Origin: Bacteroidota bacterium
GTDB taxonomy: Bacteria; Bacteroidota; Bacteroidia; Bacteroidales; F082
NCBI GenBank assembly: GCA_016845175.1
Contig: JAERTD010000040.1
Span: 62,001 to 126,000, forward strand
DNA: 64,000 nucleotides
Direction of reading: 5' to 3'
How positions within the stretch are numbered: the stretch's first letter is position 1; each line of letters starts with the position of its first letter. Below the pieces are notes generated by a model. The model made no database searches. It had not been told where the DNA came from and saw only the letters and a program-made list of their open reading frames with translations. Made by a program: the position numbers and the translations under genes. Shown piece after piece: positions 33,617-42,513 of the stretch.

Positions 33617-35614
33617 ATGAAGTTGTTTCAAAAAATACTGATAGCCAACCGCGGTGAAATCGCTGTAAGGATTATAAACTCAGCCAGAAAGTTGGGTATA
33701 AAAACGGTGGCTGTTTATTCAGAGGTGGATAAAGAAGGTCTGCATATTAAAAAGGCAGACGAAGCCTATTGTATTGGGGAACAGGAATTGAGCGAAACCT
33801 ATCTGAATATTGAAAAAATCATCGAAGTCGCCCTCAGGTCAGGGGCTGACGCCATCCACCCGGGCTACGGATTTCTTGCAGAGAATCACTTATTTGTGGC
33901 TGCCTGTGATAAAAACGATATCACTTTCATCGGTCCAAACACCAAGGCCATCCGCTTGATGGGGAATAAAATTGAAGCCCGGAAATTCATTAAGGAAATT
34001 GGAATTCCTATGACGGAAGGCATCACTGGTAATCCGGAATCATTATTGGCCAATGCAAGCAAGATTCCGTTTCCAATTTTGGTTAAGGCTGCTGCCGGTG
34101 GTGGCGGTAAAGGTATGCGCATCGTACGCAAGACTGAAGAACTGGAAGCTGTTATTGAAACCACCAGTCGTGAAGCCAAAAACTATTTTGGAGATGAGAG
34201 TATTTATATCGAAAAATATGTTGAAGAACCCCGCCATATAGAAGTTCAGGTCATCGGCGATTCCTTTGGAAATGTCGTGCACTTATTCGAAAGGGAATGT
34301 ACCATTCAAAGAAGGTATCAAAAGATCATAGAAGAATCACCTTCTCCTACACTCACCCCTGAATTGAGGGAGGAGATGGGTAAAGCAGCAGTACATATTT
34401 CCGAAAAAGTGGGCTACAACAGCGCCGGCACCGTTGAGTTTCTGGTTGATAAAGATCTCAATTTTTATTTCCTGGAAATGAATACTCGAATACAGGTGGA
34501 ACATCCTGTGACGGAAATGGTTACTGGAGTCGATCTTGTGGAAGAACAAATATTGGTGGCAGCAGGCAACAAACTACGCCTTCATCAGAAAGAAATCCAT
34601 CAAAAAGGTCATGCCATTGAATGCCGGATCTATGCTGAGGACCCTGCCAATGGATTCCTGCCATCGCCGGGAGATATGACCTTGTTTTCCATGCCCAAAG
34701 GCCATAACATTCGTTTAGATACCAGTGTGGAAACAGCCACTACCATCCATAGCTTTTTTGACCCTATGATCAGCAAAATGATCATCTGGGCTCCTGACCG
34801 TGAAAAGGCCCGTCAGGATAGCATGAATGCCTTGAGAGCCTTTAATATCCATGGCATCAAAACTAATATCTCCTATTTGTTGGGTATGCTTAAGCATCGG
34901 GCATTTGAGTCCAATACCATATCCACTAAGTTCTGTGATGAGCACAGCGATGAAATATTAGCCTCCATCGAAGCTGAGGCTGCCCTGCTTTCAAAAACCG
35001 ACTGTGTATTGGCTTATACGCTATATGATATGTTCAGTACTAAACAAAAGCAACACTCTTCTGTTTGGGAAAGCATTGGTTACTGGCGCTCCATAAAGAA
35101 GCTCAGTTTTACAATGGATAATGATCCTTTTGAGGTTTTGATCGAAGAGGAAAACAGCGATAGTTTGTCGGGTACAGTAAATGGACAATCCTTCCATTGT
35201 AAAGTATTGAAAATAGGCAATCAGCAGATTGTTTTCACCAACGGCGATCAGCAGTATGAAGCGCATCTTTCCTTGGATAGAAAGAAAAATTGCTGGCTTA
35301 GTATTCTTGGGAATACCTACCAATTACAACGTACAGATATCCTTAATATGGAAGAGGAGGTGGCCAGTGGCAGTGCTTCCGAAGATGGAAATAATTTATT
35401 TGCTCCCATGCCTGGGAAGGTGATTAAAGTGAATGTTAAGGCAGGAGACCAGGTAAAAAGAGGCAGCATTCTTCTAGTGGTGGAAGCCATGAAGATGGAG
35501 AACAATATCATTGCCACCACAAATGCAGTTGTGAGTAAGCTTACCGTTAGCGAAGGTGAAATGGTGGATACGGACAAACAACTGGTGTTTTTAGAACCCA
35601 CAGAACCCAAATAG
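33617..35614 (+). CDS. mccA: Methylcrotonyl-CoA carboxylase alpha (biotin) subunit
   Basis: 665 residues. Biotin carboxylase domain at about 1-450: it starts KILIANRGEIAVRII, with the ATP-grasp glycine loop AAAGGGGKGMR and NTRIQVEHPVTE. A linker domain follows, and the C-terminal biotinyl domain carries EAMKMENN with the biotinylated Lys. With the beta subunit it carboxylates 3-methylcrotonyl-CoA. Propionyl- and geranyl-CoA carboxylases share the architecture; assignment rests on the flanking genes. Confidence 0.9.
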   Translation: MKLFQKILIANRGEIAVRIINSARKLGIKTVAVYSEVDKEGLHIKKADEAYCIGEQELSETYLNIEKIIEVALRSGADAIHPGYGFLAENHLFVAACDKNDITFIGPNTKAIRLMGNKIEARKFIKEIGIPMTEGITGNPESLLANASKIPFPILVKAAAGGGGKGMRIVRKTEELEAVIETTSREAKNYFGDESIYIEKYVEEPRHIEVQVIGDSFGNVVHLFERECTIQRRYQKIIEESPSPTLTPELREEMGKAAVHISEKVGYNSAGTVEFLVDKDLNFYFLEMNTRIQVEHPVTEMVTGVDLVEEQILVAAGNKLRLHQKEIHQKGHAIECRIYAEDPANGFLPSPGDMTLFSMPKGHNIRLDTSVETATTIHSFFDPMISKMIIWAPDREKARQDSMNALRAFNIHGIKTNISYLLGMLKHRAFESNTISTKFCDEHSDEILASIEAEAALLSKTDCVLAYTLYDMFSTKQKQHSSVWESIGYWRSIKKLSFTMDNDPFEVLIEEENSDSLSGTVNGQSFHCKVLKIGNQQIVFTNGDQQYEAHLSLDRKKNCWLSILGNTYQLQRTDILNMEEEVASGSASEDGNNLFAPMPGKVIKVNVKAGDQVKRGSILLVVEAMKMENNIIATTNAVVSKLTVSEGEMVDTDKQLVFLEPTEPK

Positions 35615-35635
35615 CAGCTATAAAATCACATACCT

Positions 35636-36781
35636 ATGAATTTTGAATTAACAGAAGAACAACAATTAATCAAAGAAACTGTCCGCGATTTTGCTGAGCG
35701 CGAAATTAAACCAGTGGCTCAGGAACTGGATGAAAAAGCGGAGTTTTCTTATGAACTTACACAAAAGATAGGCGAATTGGGATTGTTTGGCATGTGCCTT
35801 CCCGAGCAATATGGAGGGCAAGGCCTTGACACCCTATCCTACATTATTGCTGTTGAAGAAATTGCACGTGTTGACGGTTCTCAGGCGGCCACGCTGGCAG
35901 CGCACAATTCACTAGGAATTAGCCCATTGTGTGAATTTGGAAGTGAAGAGCAAAAAATGAAGTATTTGCCTCAGCTCTGTACAGGTGATGGATTGTGGAG
36001 TTTTGGACTCACAGAACCTGGTGCCGGATCTGATTCTAGAGGATCCAAAACCACAGCCGTGATGGATGGCGATGACTGGATAATAAATGGATCAAAGATA
36101 TTCATCACCAATGGTTCTGCCGACATTGCCAAGGGTTGTACGGTGCAGGCAATATCCGGAGAAAAGGATGGCAAGAAAATATTCACCACCATTTTAGTTG
36201 AGCAGGATACTCCGGGTTTTAAAGCTGTTCCCATGCATGGGAAAATGATGTGGCGGGCCTCGGATACTGCTGAGCTGTTTTTCGATGATGTGAGGGTTCC
36301 GAAAGAAAACCTGCTCGGAAGCATCGGTGAAGGTTCTAAAATTATGTTGCAAACCCTGGATGGTGGTCGTTTATCCATTGCAGCCATGGGTCTGGGATGT
36401 GCCCAGGGTGCTTTTGAACTGGCTTTGGCCTATGCCAACGAACGCAAACAGTTTGGAAAGCCCATATCTAAGTTTCAGATAAATGCCTTTAAACTGGCAG
36501 ATATGGCTACCAAAATTGAATTGGCAAGAAATCTGCTGTACAAAGCCTGCTGGCTAAAGGACAACAAGAAACCCTATTCAAAAGAGGCAGCCATGTCCAA
36601 ACTGTATTGCTCGGAAATTGCTAAGGAAGTGGCTGATGAAGCAGTTCAAATCCATGGTGGCTATGGTTTGATGAAAGATTATGATGTGGAGCGCTTTTAC
36701 CGCGACCAAAGACTCTTACAAATTGGTGAAGGCACCTCAGAGATACAGCGTTTGGTGATCTCAAGGCAAATTGGTTGCTAA
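35636..36781 (+). CDS. Acyl-CoA dehydrogenase (likely isovaleryl- or short/branched-chain)
   Basis: 381 residues, typical length. FAD-dependent: LTEPGAGSDSRGSKTTA is the standard FAD/substrate loop, and the C-terminal QIHGGYGLMKDYDVERFYRD leads to IGEGTSEIQ, whose Glu is the catalytic base of short-chain acyl-CoA dehydrogenases. Isovaleryl-CoA dehydrogenase normally uses a base in another helix, so the substrate could be butyryl- or 2-methylbutyryl-CoA; context suggests a branched-chain role. Electrons should go to ETF. Confidence 0.88.
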   Translation: MNFELTEEQQLIKETVRDFAEREIKPVAQELDEKAEFSYELTQKIGELGLFGMCLPEQYGGQGLDTLSYIIAVEEIARVDGSQAATLAAHNSLGISPLCEFGSEEQKMKYLPQLCTGDGLWSFGLTEPGAGSDSRGSKTTAVMDGDDWIINGSKIFITNGSADIAKGCTVQAISGEKDGKKIFTTILVEQDTPGFKAVPMHGKMMWRASDTAELFFDDVRVPKENLLGSIGEGSKIMLQTLDGGRLSIAAMGLGCAQGAFELALAYANERKQFGKPISKFQINAFKLADMATKIELARNLLYKACWLKDNKKPYSKEAAMSKLYCSEIAKEVADEAVQIHGGYGLMKDYDVERFYRDQRLLQIGEGTSEIQRLVISRQIGC

Positions 36782-36869
36782 CCAAAGCCGTTTGTTTTTT
36801 TAGTATTTTTCTGCCTTCCGGTTGTATACCGGTTCAACTGATATTGATCTATAGAAAGAAATACCTGAT

Positions 36870-38816
36870 ATGATGCAAAATAAAGTACTCTGGCAACCCA
36901 ACAAAGAAGTAGCCGAAAACTCAAGAATGTTTGGCTTCATCAAACAAATGGCTTCAAAATATGATCTCCCCGATAGCAACTATCAAACAGTGCATCAATG
37001 GAGTGTTGAGCGGCCAGATTTGTTTTGGGCCGAGATTTGGGATTATTGTCAGATAATAGCCTCAAGGCCTTTCGACCGGGTAGTGGATGACTTTCATAAA
37101 ATGCCCGGAGCCCAGTGGTTCAGAGGAGCACGCTTGAATTTTGCAGAAAACCTATTGCAAAGAAGGGATGACCAGAAAGCCATGATTTTCTGGGGTGAAG
37201 ACATTGTTCGTAAGGAAATAACCTATAAGGAATTGTACGAAACTGTGCGAAAAGCTGCCGCTGGGCTAAAAAAACTGGGTGTCAAAAAAGGTGACCGGGT
37301 TGCAGCCTTTATGCCCAATATGCCGGAGACTGTTATTGCTATGTTGGCTGCAACTTCCATAGGCGCAGTATGGTCATCCACTTCACCTGATTTTGGTATC
37401 AAAGGAGTACTCGATCGCTTTTCGCAAATTGAACCCAAAGTGATTGTTGCCGCAGATGGCTATTTTTACAAAGGAAAAGCTTTCGACTCTCAGGAAAAAT
37501 TAAAAGGAATTTTGAATGACCTGCCTTCAGTTGAGCATGTGGTGATGGTTGATTATACCTCAAATGTATCCCTCGATGGCATGAAAAACGCCATGCATTG
37601 GGATGATTTGATTGCTGATTCAGATGAGCCCTTGCTTTTTGAACAACTTGCCTTTGATCACCCACTCTATATTATGTATTCCTCCGGAACCACTGGTCTT
37701 CCCAAAAGCATCGTCCATTCCGCCGGAGGTACATTGATTCAGCATTTGAAAGAGTTGGTCTTACATAGCAATATGAAAGCTGACCAAAGCGTATTTTATT
37801 TTACTACCTGTGGTTGGATGATGTGGAACTGGATTGTAAGTAGTTTGGCGGTGGGTGTTACCATGGTGCTGTATGATGGCAATCCTTTTTATCCGGGTCC
37901 TGATGCTTTGCTACAGATGGCTAAAGAGCTCAAAGTAAATTTCTTCGGCACCAGTGCCAAATATATTGCTTCTCTTGAAGCAGCAGGCGTAGTACCCAAA
38001 GAAATATCTGATTTTCCTGATCTGGGAGTGATTGCTTCCACCGGATCCCCCTTGACCAACGAAAGCTTCGAGTATGTTTATTCACAATGGAAAGAGGATG
38101 TACAACTGTCATCCATAGCAGGAGGAACTGATATTGTTTCCTGTTTTGTATTGGGAAACCCCTGCTTGCCCGTTTATAAAAGCGAAATCCAGTGCAAAGG
38201 ACTGGGAATGGATGTGGATTGTTATGATCACAGCGGGAAAACTGTTGTTGAGGAACAGGGAGAACTGGTCTGTAAAAAAGCCTTCCCTTCCATGCCGGTG
38301 TACTTTTGGAATGATGCGGATGGAAAAAAATATCACGGAGCCTATTTTGATGAATATCCTGGTATATGGCATCATGGTGATTTTATCGAAATAAGCAGAC
38401 ATGGCGGTGTGGTGATGCTGGGACGTTCTGATGCAACCCTTAACCCTCAGGGTGTTCGAATAGGCACGGCTGAAATTTACAATGTCATTGAGAAAATGGA
38501 TGAAATCAATGATTCGGTTGTAGTAGGCAGAAAAATTGATGGCGATGAACAGGTGGTTTTATTTGTAAAGATGGAAGAATCCCAGCAACTGGATGAAGCT
38601 TTACTGAAGAGAATTAATATGACCATTCGAAATAGCTGTAGTCCGCGTCATGTGCCTTCAATAACCATGGCAGTCCCAGATATACCATATACTATTAATG
38701 GTAAAAAAGTGGAAATCGCAGTCAAGAAAATTATCCATGGGCTGGAAGTAAAAAACAAGGATGCCTTGGCCAATCCAGAATGTCTGGATGCCTTTGTTGG
38801 TATACTCGAATCCTAA
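36870..38816 (+). CDS. aacS: Acetoacetyl-CoA synthetase
   Basis: 648 residues. An adenylate-forming (ANL) enzyme. The N-terminal LWQPNKEVAENSRMFGF and RPFDRVV regions, the P-loop YSSGTTGLPKSIVH, the TCGWMMWNW segment and the C-terminal INGKKVEIAVK are typical of acetoacetate-CoA ligases. It would activate the acetoacetate made by the HMG-CoA-lyase step so that thiolases can convert it to acetyl-CoA. Two tandem ATGs occur at 36870; the first is used. Last gene of the leucine run. Confidence 0.93.
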   Translation: MMQNKVLWQPNKEVAENSRMFGFIKQMASKYDLPDSNYQTVHQWSVERPDLFWAEIWDYCQIIASRPFDRVVDDFHKMPGAQWFRGARLNFAENLLQRRDDQKAMIFWGEDIVRKEITYKELYETVRKAAAGLKKLGVKKGDRVAAFMPNMPETVIAMLAATSIGAVWSSTSPDFGIKGVLDRFSQIEPKVIVAADGYFYKGKAFDSQEKLKGILNDLPSVEHVVMVDYTSNVSLDGMKNAMHWDDLIADSDEPLLFEQLAFDHPLYIMYSSGTTGLPKSIVHSAGGTLIQHLKELVLHSNMKADQSVFYFTTCGWMMWNWIVSSLAVGVTMVLYDGNPFYPGPDALLQMAKELKVNFFGTSAKYIASLEAAGVVPKEISDFPDLGVIASTGSPLTNESFEYVYSQWKEDVQLSSIAGGTDIVSCFVLGNPCLPVYKSEIQCKGLGMDVDCYDHSGKTVVEEQGELVCKKAFPSMPVYFWNDADGKKYHGAYFDEYPGIWHHGDFIEISRHGGVVMLGRSDATLNPQGVRIGTAEIYNVIEKMDEINDSVVVGRKIDGDEQVVLFVKMEESQQLDEALLKRINMTIRNSCSPRHVPSITMAVPDIPYTINGKKVEIAVKKIIHGLEVKNKDALANPECLDAFVGILES

Positions 38817-38834
38817 TAAGCTGACATCTTTTCA

Positions 38835-38842
38835 TATATTTG
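38835..38842 (+). promoter_or_regulatory. -7 box (TATATTTG) of the DUF5684 membrane-protein gene
   Basis: A perfect TAnnTTTG match 39 bases before the ATG at 38882, suggesting a transcript separate from the leucine run. Confidence 0.45.
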
Positions 38843-38881
38843 GGTACAATAAGTACTCTTATTCACTAAACACCTACTACT

Positions 38882-39271
38882 ATGGATCATGATTTTCCTT
38901 TTGGACCCGGAGCCATCAGCTTCTTTATTTTTCTTGCAATAGTTTACATTGTAGCGCAATGGCGCATTTATCAAAAAGCAGGTAAACCGGGGTGGGCATC
39001 CATAATACCCATCTATAATATTATTGTTTTACTGGAGATTATTGGCAAACCCTGGTGGTGGTTGCTTCTGATGATCTTCATTCCGGGAGTGAATATTGTT
39101 TTTGCCATTTGGATGACTAATTTATTGTCAAAAAGTTTTGGTCAGGGGGTAGGCTTTACCCTGGGACTGATTTTCCTGGGATTCATCTTTTATCCCATCC
39201 TAGGGTATAGCAATATGGAATATCAGGGACCTGCCGGACAGCAAACGATTCCTGATCTGGAAAAAGAATAA
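38882..39271 (+). CDS. Small DUF5684-like membrane protein
   Basis: 129 residues with about three or four hydrophobic helices. The cytoplasmic-looking motif KAGKPGWASIIPIYN between helices is characteristic of DUF5684 proteins, which are found widely in Bacteroidota and have no known function. It ends 10 bases from the stop of the convergent T9SS AGE-fold gene. Confidence 0.78.
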   Translation: MDHDFPFGPGAISFFIFLAIVYIVAQWRIYQKAGKPGWASIIPIYNIIVLLEIIGKPWWWLLLMIFIPGVNIVFAIWMTNLLSKSFGQGVGFTLGLIFLGFIFYPILGYSNMEYQGPAGQQTIPDLEKE

Positions 39272-39281
39272 CAGCACTCTT

Positions 39282-41090
39282 TTATTGCAATTGAATCATT
39301 TTGTGGTAATAGGCCTTACCATCCACTTGTAAACGTATATAATAGTTTCCCGCAGGGAAAGAACTATTTACTTCCAAGCTATGTGTTCCTTTTGATTGGT
39401 GGTTGCTTTCCAGAGTTTCCAGCTGTTGGCCCATGGAATTGAAGACCGATACTTCCACAAAAGCATCTTTTTTCAGTTGATAATCGAAACGATAGGATTT
39501 GGTATAAGGATTAGGATAGGAGCCTTTAATTCTAGCCAATTGTTCTGAAGTATGCTCATAAATAGCATCAGGCAAACCAGTCATTTTATAGGAAACCCTA
39601 AACACCCCTGATGTGCCAGCCGGGATATGTAAGGTTCTTAAGTTGGCATCAAAATCATTATAGTCCACCCCATCCAGTTTGATGGCATCAATCTTTAACT
39701 TACTGAAATCAACAGCCAAGGGGTTCATATGTAAAGTCCTGTTGGTATTGGATGCCTCAAAATTATAGTAGAGATCGGCAGCTTCTTTCTTAATGAGTAG
39801 CTTGGCATAGAGATAGGCATAATAGGCGGTTTCAATGCTGTGATAGGCTGCCTTCCATTCGCTTCCCTTGTTTTCATCCCAATAACCGCCGCCATAGGAT
39901 ACCCTGCCGCCATCGCGGGCGCGATCACCATATACCTCGCCATAAACCGGGTCTACAAAATAATTCATGAAGAAATCAAGACTTTCATCTGCCACCTTCA
40001 GGTAGTGTGCTTCATTGGTGATTTCATACAACAAAAAGCCCGCAGTAATGGCCTGCTCCATCTGCCACCATGCCTTGGCCGTGTCGCTGGCACCATACAT
40101 ATACATCTCACCAGTGATGCGATCATAATCTTTGTAAGGCCCCCCATATTCATGATCATATCCCTTTTCAAGAACTTCCGCAACAAGAGCTTTGGCTGAA
40201 TTCAGACTTTCCTGATCCTGATCAATACGATAGATTCTTCCCATGCACCATCCGGTTTTCAACACATGACCCATAATGGTTCTTCGTTCACCATTATTGA
40301 CGACCCAGCTGCTGTTATATTCTTCTGCAAAACCAATGGCCTGATCAGCCATGCTGGCCTCCAGCTCATCTTGGATATTGCTTTTCATCACCATCAGTCG
40401 ATCAAAATATTGTTGATCCTTTGTCAACAAATAGAGGTTGTAGAGGTGGGTGGTAATGGCATCAACGGTTGCATTAAAACTCTTTCCATAGGGATTAAGA
40501 CCCTGTCGATTGACTTCATTGTAATATCCCCGAAAATTGGGGCGTTCATCCCACATATAATCATCCATAAACTGGTAACCCTCTTCCAACATTTGCCAGT
40601 CGGATTGACTATTGGTAGCTTCCCAGTAGGCAGTAATTCCCAATAAGGCATAGTGCTGATCAAATGCTGTTTTCTCCCCTTGATAGGGTGCCAACCCCAC
40701 CCGGTTGCAGCGGCGGTACCAACCACCGTATTGTTCGTCCCACAAATGTTCATACATGAAATCCAATGCTGAACGGGCATAATCCAGATAGGATTCATTA
40801 CCAGTAAGCATATATGCCCTGGTAAACCCATAAGCATCGCGGGATTCGGAAACCAGGCTTTTGTTATTGGAGTTCAGGATATTTCCTGTTTTTCCGACTT
40901 CCACAAAAAAACCACCATAGGTGTCATCATGAACACCTTCCCAGAAGGAGGCACAATCGTTTACATAGTCCAGTAATAATTCTGGATTGTCGATGTAGGG
41001 GCTTTGAGTCCGGTATTGAGCCTGGGCACTGATTGAAATAAAAAGTAAGGAAAGGATAAGGGGAAAAAAGAGTATTCTATGCGTCATCAT
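39282..41090 (-). CDS. Secreted AGE-fold (N-acylglucosamine 2-epimerase-like) protein with T9SS sorting domain
   Basis: 602 residues from the first of two adjacent ATGs (41090), followed by a clear signal peptide (RILFFPLILSLLFIS, ending AQAQ). The central region is an (alpha/alpha)6 barrel of the AGE/cellobiose epimerase type with repeated YGGWYRRCNR, FDQHYALLG and KAWWQMEQA motifs. The last ~75 residues start at YPNPYTKS and form a T9SS type A sorting domain. AGE enzymes are normally cytosolic sugar epimerases or isomerases, so export is unusual. It may act on surface glycans or as a glycoside hydrolase-like enzyme. A minus-strand -7 box TAGTTTTG lies at 41118-41125. Confidence 0.85.
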   Translation of the reverse strand: MMTHRILFFPLILSLLFISISAQAQYRTQSPYIDNPELLLDYVNDCASFWEGVHDDTYGGFFVEVGKTGNILNSNNKSLVSESRDAYGFTRAYMLTGNESYLDYARSALDFMYEHLWDEQYGGWYRRCNRVGLAPYQGEKTAFDQHYALLGITAYWEATNSQSDWQMLEEGYQFMDDYMWDERPNFRGYYNEVNRQGLNPYGKSFNATVDAITTHLYNLYLLTKDQQYFDRLMVMKSNIQDELEASMADQAIGFAEEYNSSWVVNNGERRTIMGHVLKTGWCMGRIYRIDQDQESLNSAKALVAEVLEKGYDHEYGGPYKDYDRITGEMYMYGASDTAKAWWQMEQAITAGFLLYEITNEAHYLKVADESLDFFMNYFVDPVYGEVYGDRARDGGRVSYGGGYWDENKGSEWKAAYHSIETAYYAYLYAKLLIKKEAADLYYNFEASNTNRTLHMNPLAVDFSKLKIDAIKLDGVDYNDFDANLRTLHIPAGTSGVFRVSYKMTGLPDAIYEHTSEQLARIKGSYPNPYTKSYRFDYQLKKDAFVEVSVFNSMGQQLETLESNHQSKGTHSLEVNSSFPAGNYYIRLQVDGKAYYHKMIQLQ

Positions 41091-41117
41091 TATGGTTTCT
41101 AAGAGATCAGAAAACAT

Positions 41118-41125
41118 CAAAACTA
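41118..41125 (-). promoter_or_regulatory. -7 box (TAGTTTTG) of the secreted AGE-fold gene
   Basis: A perfect TAnnTTTG on the minus strand, 27 bases before the ATG at 41090. No standard -33 TTG. Confidence 0.4.
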
Positions 41126-41258
41126 CGACTTAATGCGCATTATTTGCTCCATATATTGACTTATAAACAAGCCAAGAGGATAATGTTGAAATGATTTAGA
41201 ATGAAAAAGAAGATTGTTTGATGCAAACGATTGTTAAAGGCCTGGAATACCAAGATAA

Positions 41259-42335
41259 TTATTCGTATTCTTTCACCTTGACTTCGCTTTTCAGTACCCT
41301 GACTCCAAACATGGCCAATGCCTCTACATCATTAACCGAAGGATAAAGTGCGATGGGAGCAATACTTCCGATCCTGGCTTTCACATTTTCAAGGAATTTG
41401 CTGCTGTCAAAAATGACACCTGTAAGTATAACAGCATCTACTTTGCCTTCCAGGGTAGCCACATGAGAAGCGATTTCCTTGGAAACCTGATAAGACAAGG
41501 CATAGGAAACCTGCTGTGCAGTTTCATTACCTTCAGCAAGCATTTGATTGATTTCAGGAATATTATCAGTTCCTAAATAAGCAGTATAACCTCCCTTGGT
41601 GGTGATCATATCCATAATTTCATCCTTGCTGTAGTCGCCGCTAAAACACATACGGACCAGATCCCCCATGGGTAAGGTCCCCGAACGGGTTACTCCAAAA
41701 GGACCATCACCATCATAAGCCTGATTAACATCCACTACACGACCGTTTTTATGTGCGCCCACTGACACCCCGCCACGACCTACATGACAGACTATCAGAT
41801 TCATGTCTTCATACTTCCGGTTGATGGCTTTGGCATATTTATAAGCCACATGTTTGTGGTTTAAGGCATGGAAAATGGACTTGCGTTCAAACAAGGGATG
41901 ACCAGTAATTCGGGCCACATCCGACAATTCATCTACCACCACAGGATTGGCAATATAGGCATCAATGTCAACTTCCTGCGCAAATTCATGGGCCATCAGT
42001 GCACCCAAATTGGTAACATGAATGCCTCTGAGGCCTTCACTCAAATCCTTCACCATTTCATCGTTGATGCGGTAAACGCCTTGTGATACTGGTTTTACAA
42101 GACCACTTCTGCCCATGATAACCTTCATGGTGTCCATGGGGAAATAATTCCTTTCCAGTTCGTCACGAATACATGCCATACGAATATCCTTTTGCTCAAA
42201 AGCATTTTTGAATTTGGCCAGCTCATCTCTGGAATGACTAATATTTTTAAGGAATACCGGTTCAATATTACGGTAGACTGCTACTTTAGTCTTGTGCAAC
42301 TCAGGGTAAATGACGAGAATATGATTTGAAGTCAT
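41259..42335 (-). CDS. buk: Butyrate kinase-like protein with degenerate phosphate-binding motifs
   Basis: 358 residues, normal length for butyrate or branched-chain fatty acid kinase (ASKHA fold). The body matches the family (VDVNQAYDGDGPFG, SGTLPMGDLVRMCFSGDYS, late VILTGVIFDSSKF). The N-terminal phosphate loop that should read NPGSTSTK is YPELHKTK at residues 10-17, and the second loop, usually HLGGGISVG, reads HVGRGGVSVG with one extra residue. Catalysis may therefore be lost or altered. No phosphotransbutyrylase gene is adjacent; the next gene upstream on the same strand is icmF, 178 bases away. Symbol given for the family. Confidence 0.8.
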   Translation of the reverse strand: MTSNHILVIYPELHKTKVAVYRNIEPVFLKNISHSRDELAKFKNAFEQKDIRMACIRDELERNYFPMDTMKVIMGRSGLVKPVSQGVYRINDEMVKDLSEGLRGIHVTNLGALMAHEFAQEVDIDAYIANPVVVDELSDVARITGHPLFERKSIFHALNHKHVAYKYAKAINRKYEDMNLIVCHVGRGGVSVGAHKNGRVVDVNQAYDGDGPFGVTRSGTLPMGDLVRMCFSGDYSKDEIMDMITTKGGYTAYLGTDNIPEINQMLAEGNETAQQVSYALSYQVSKEIASHVATLEGKVDAVILTGVIFDSSKFLENVKARIGSIAPIALYPSVNDVEALAMFGVRVLKSEVKVKEYE

Positions 42336-42513
42336 ATGATTTGGTTTTAAGCTTCGAAATTACGAAAACCTCTCAAACAAGAACCATAAAAACGTGAAGA
42401 AACAGCGGTCTCTTGAAAGCCTGTACATAAGGGAAAGTGCCTGGCCTCAAAAACCTACAAACCCCAATAAAAATATGATCAGAAATCTTCCTATTCTCAA
42501 CTTCGGGTTTCTT

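Noticed and set aside
35971-36387. Long antisense frame inside the acyl-CoA dehydrogenase gene
   Set aside because: A shadow of a strongly conserved gene on the other strand; many similar frames in the window were dropped for the same reason.
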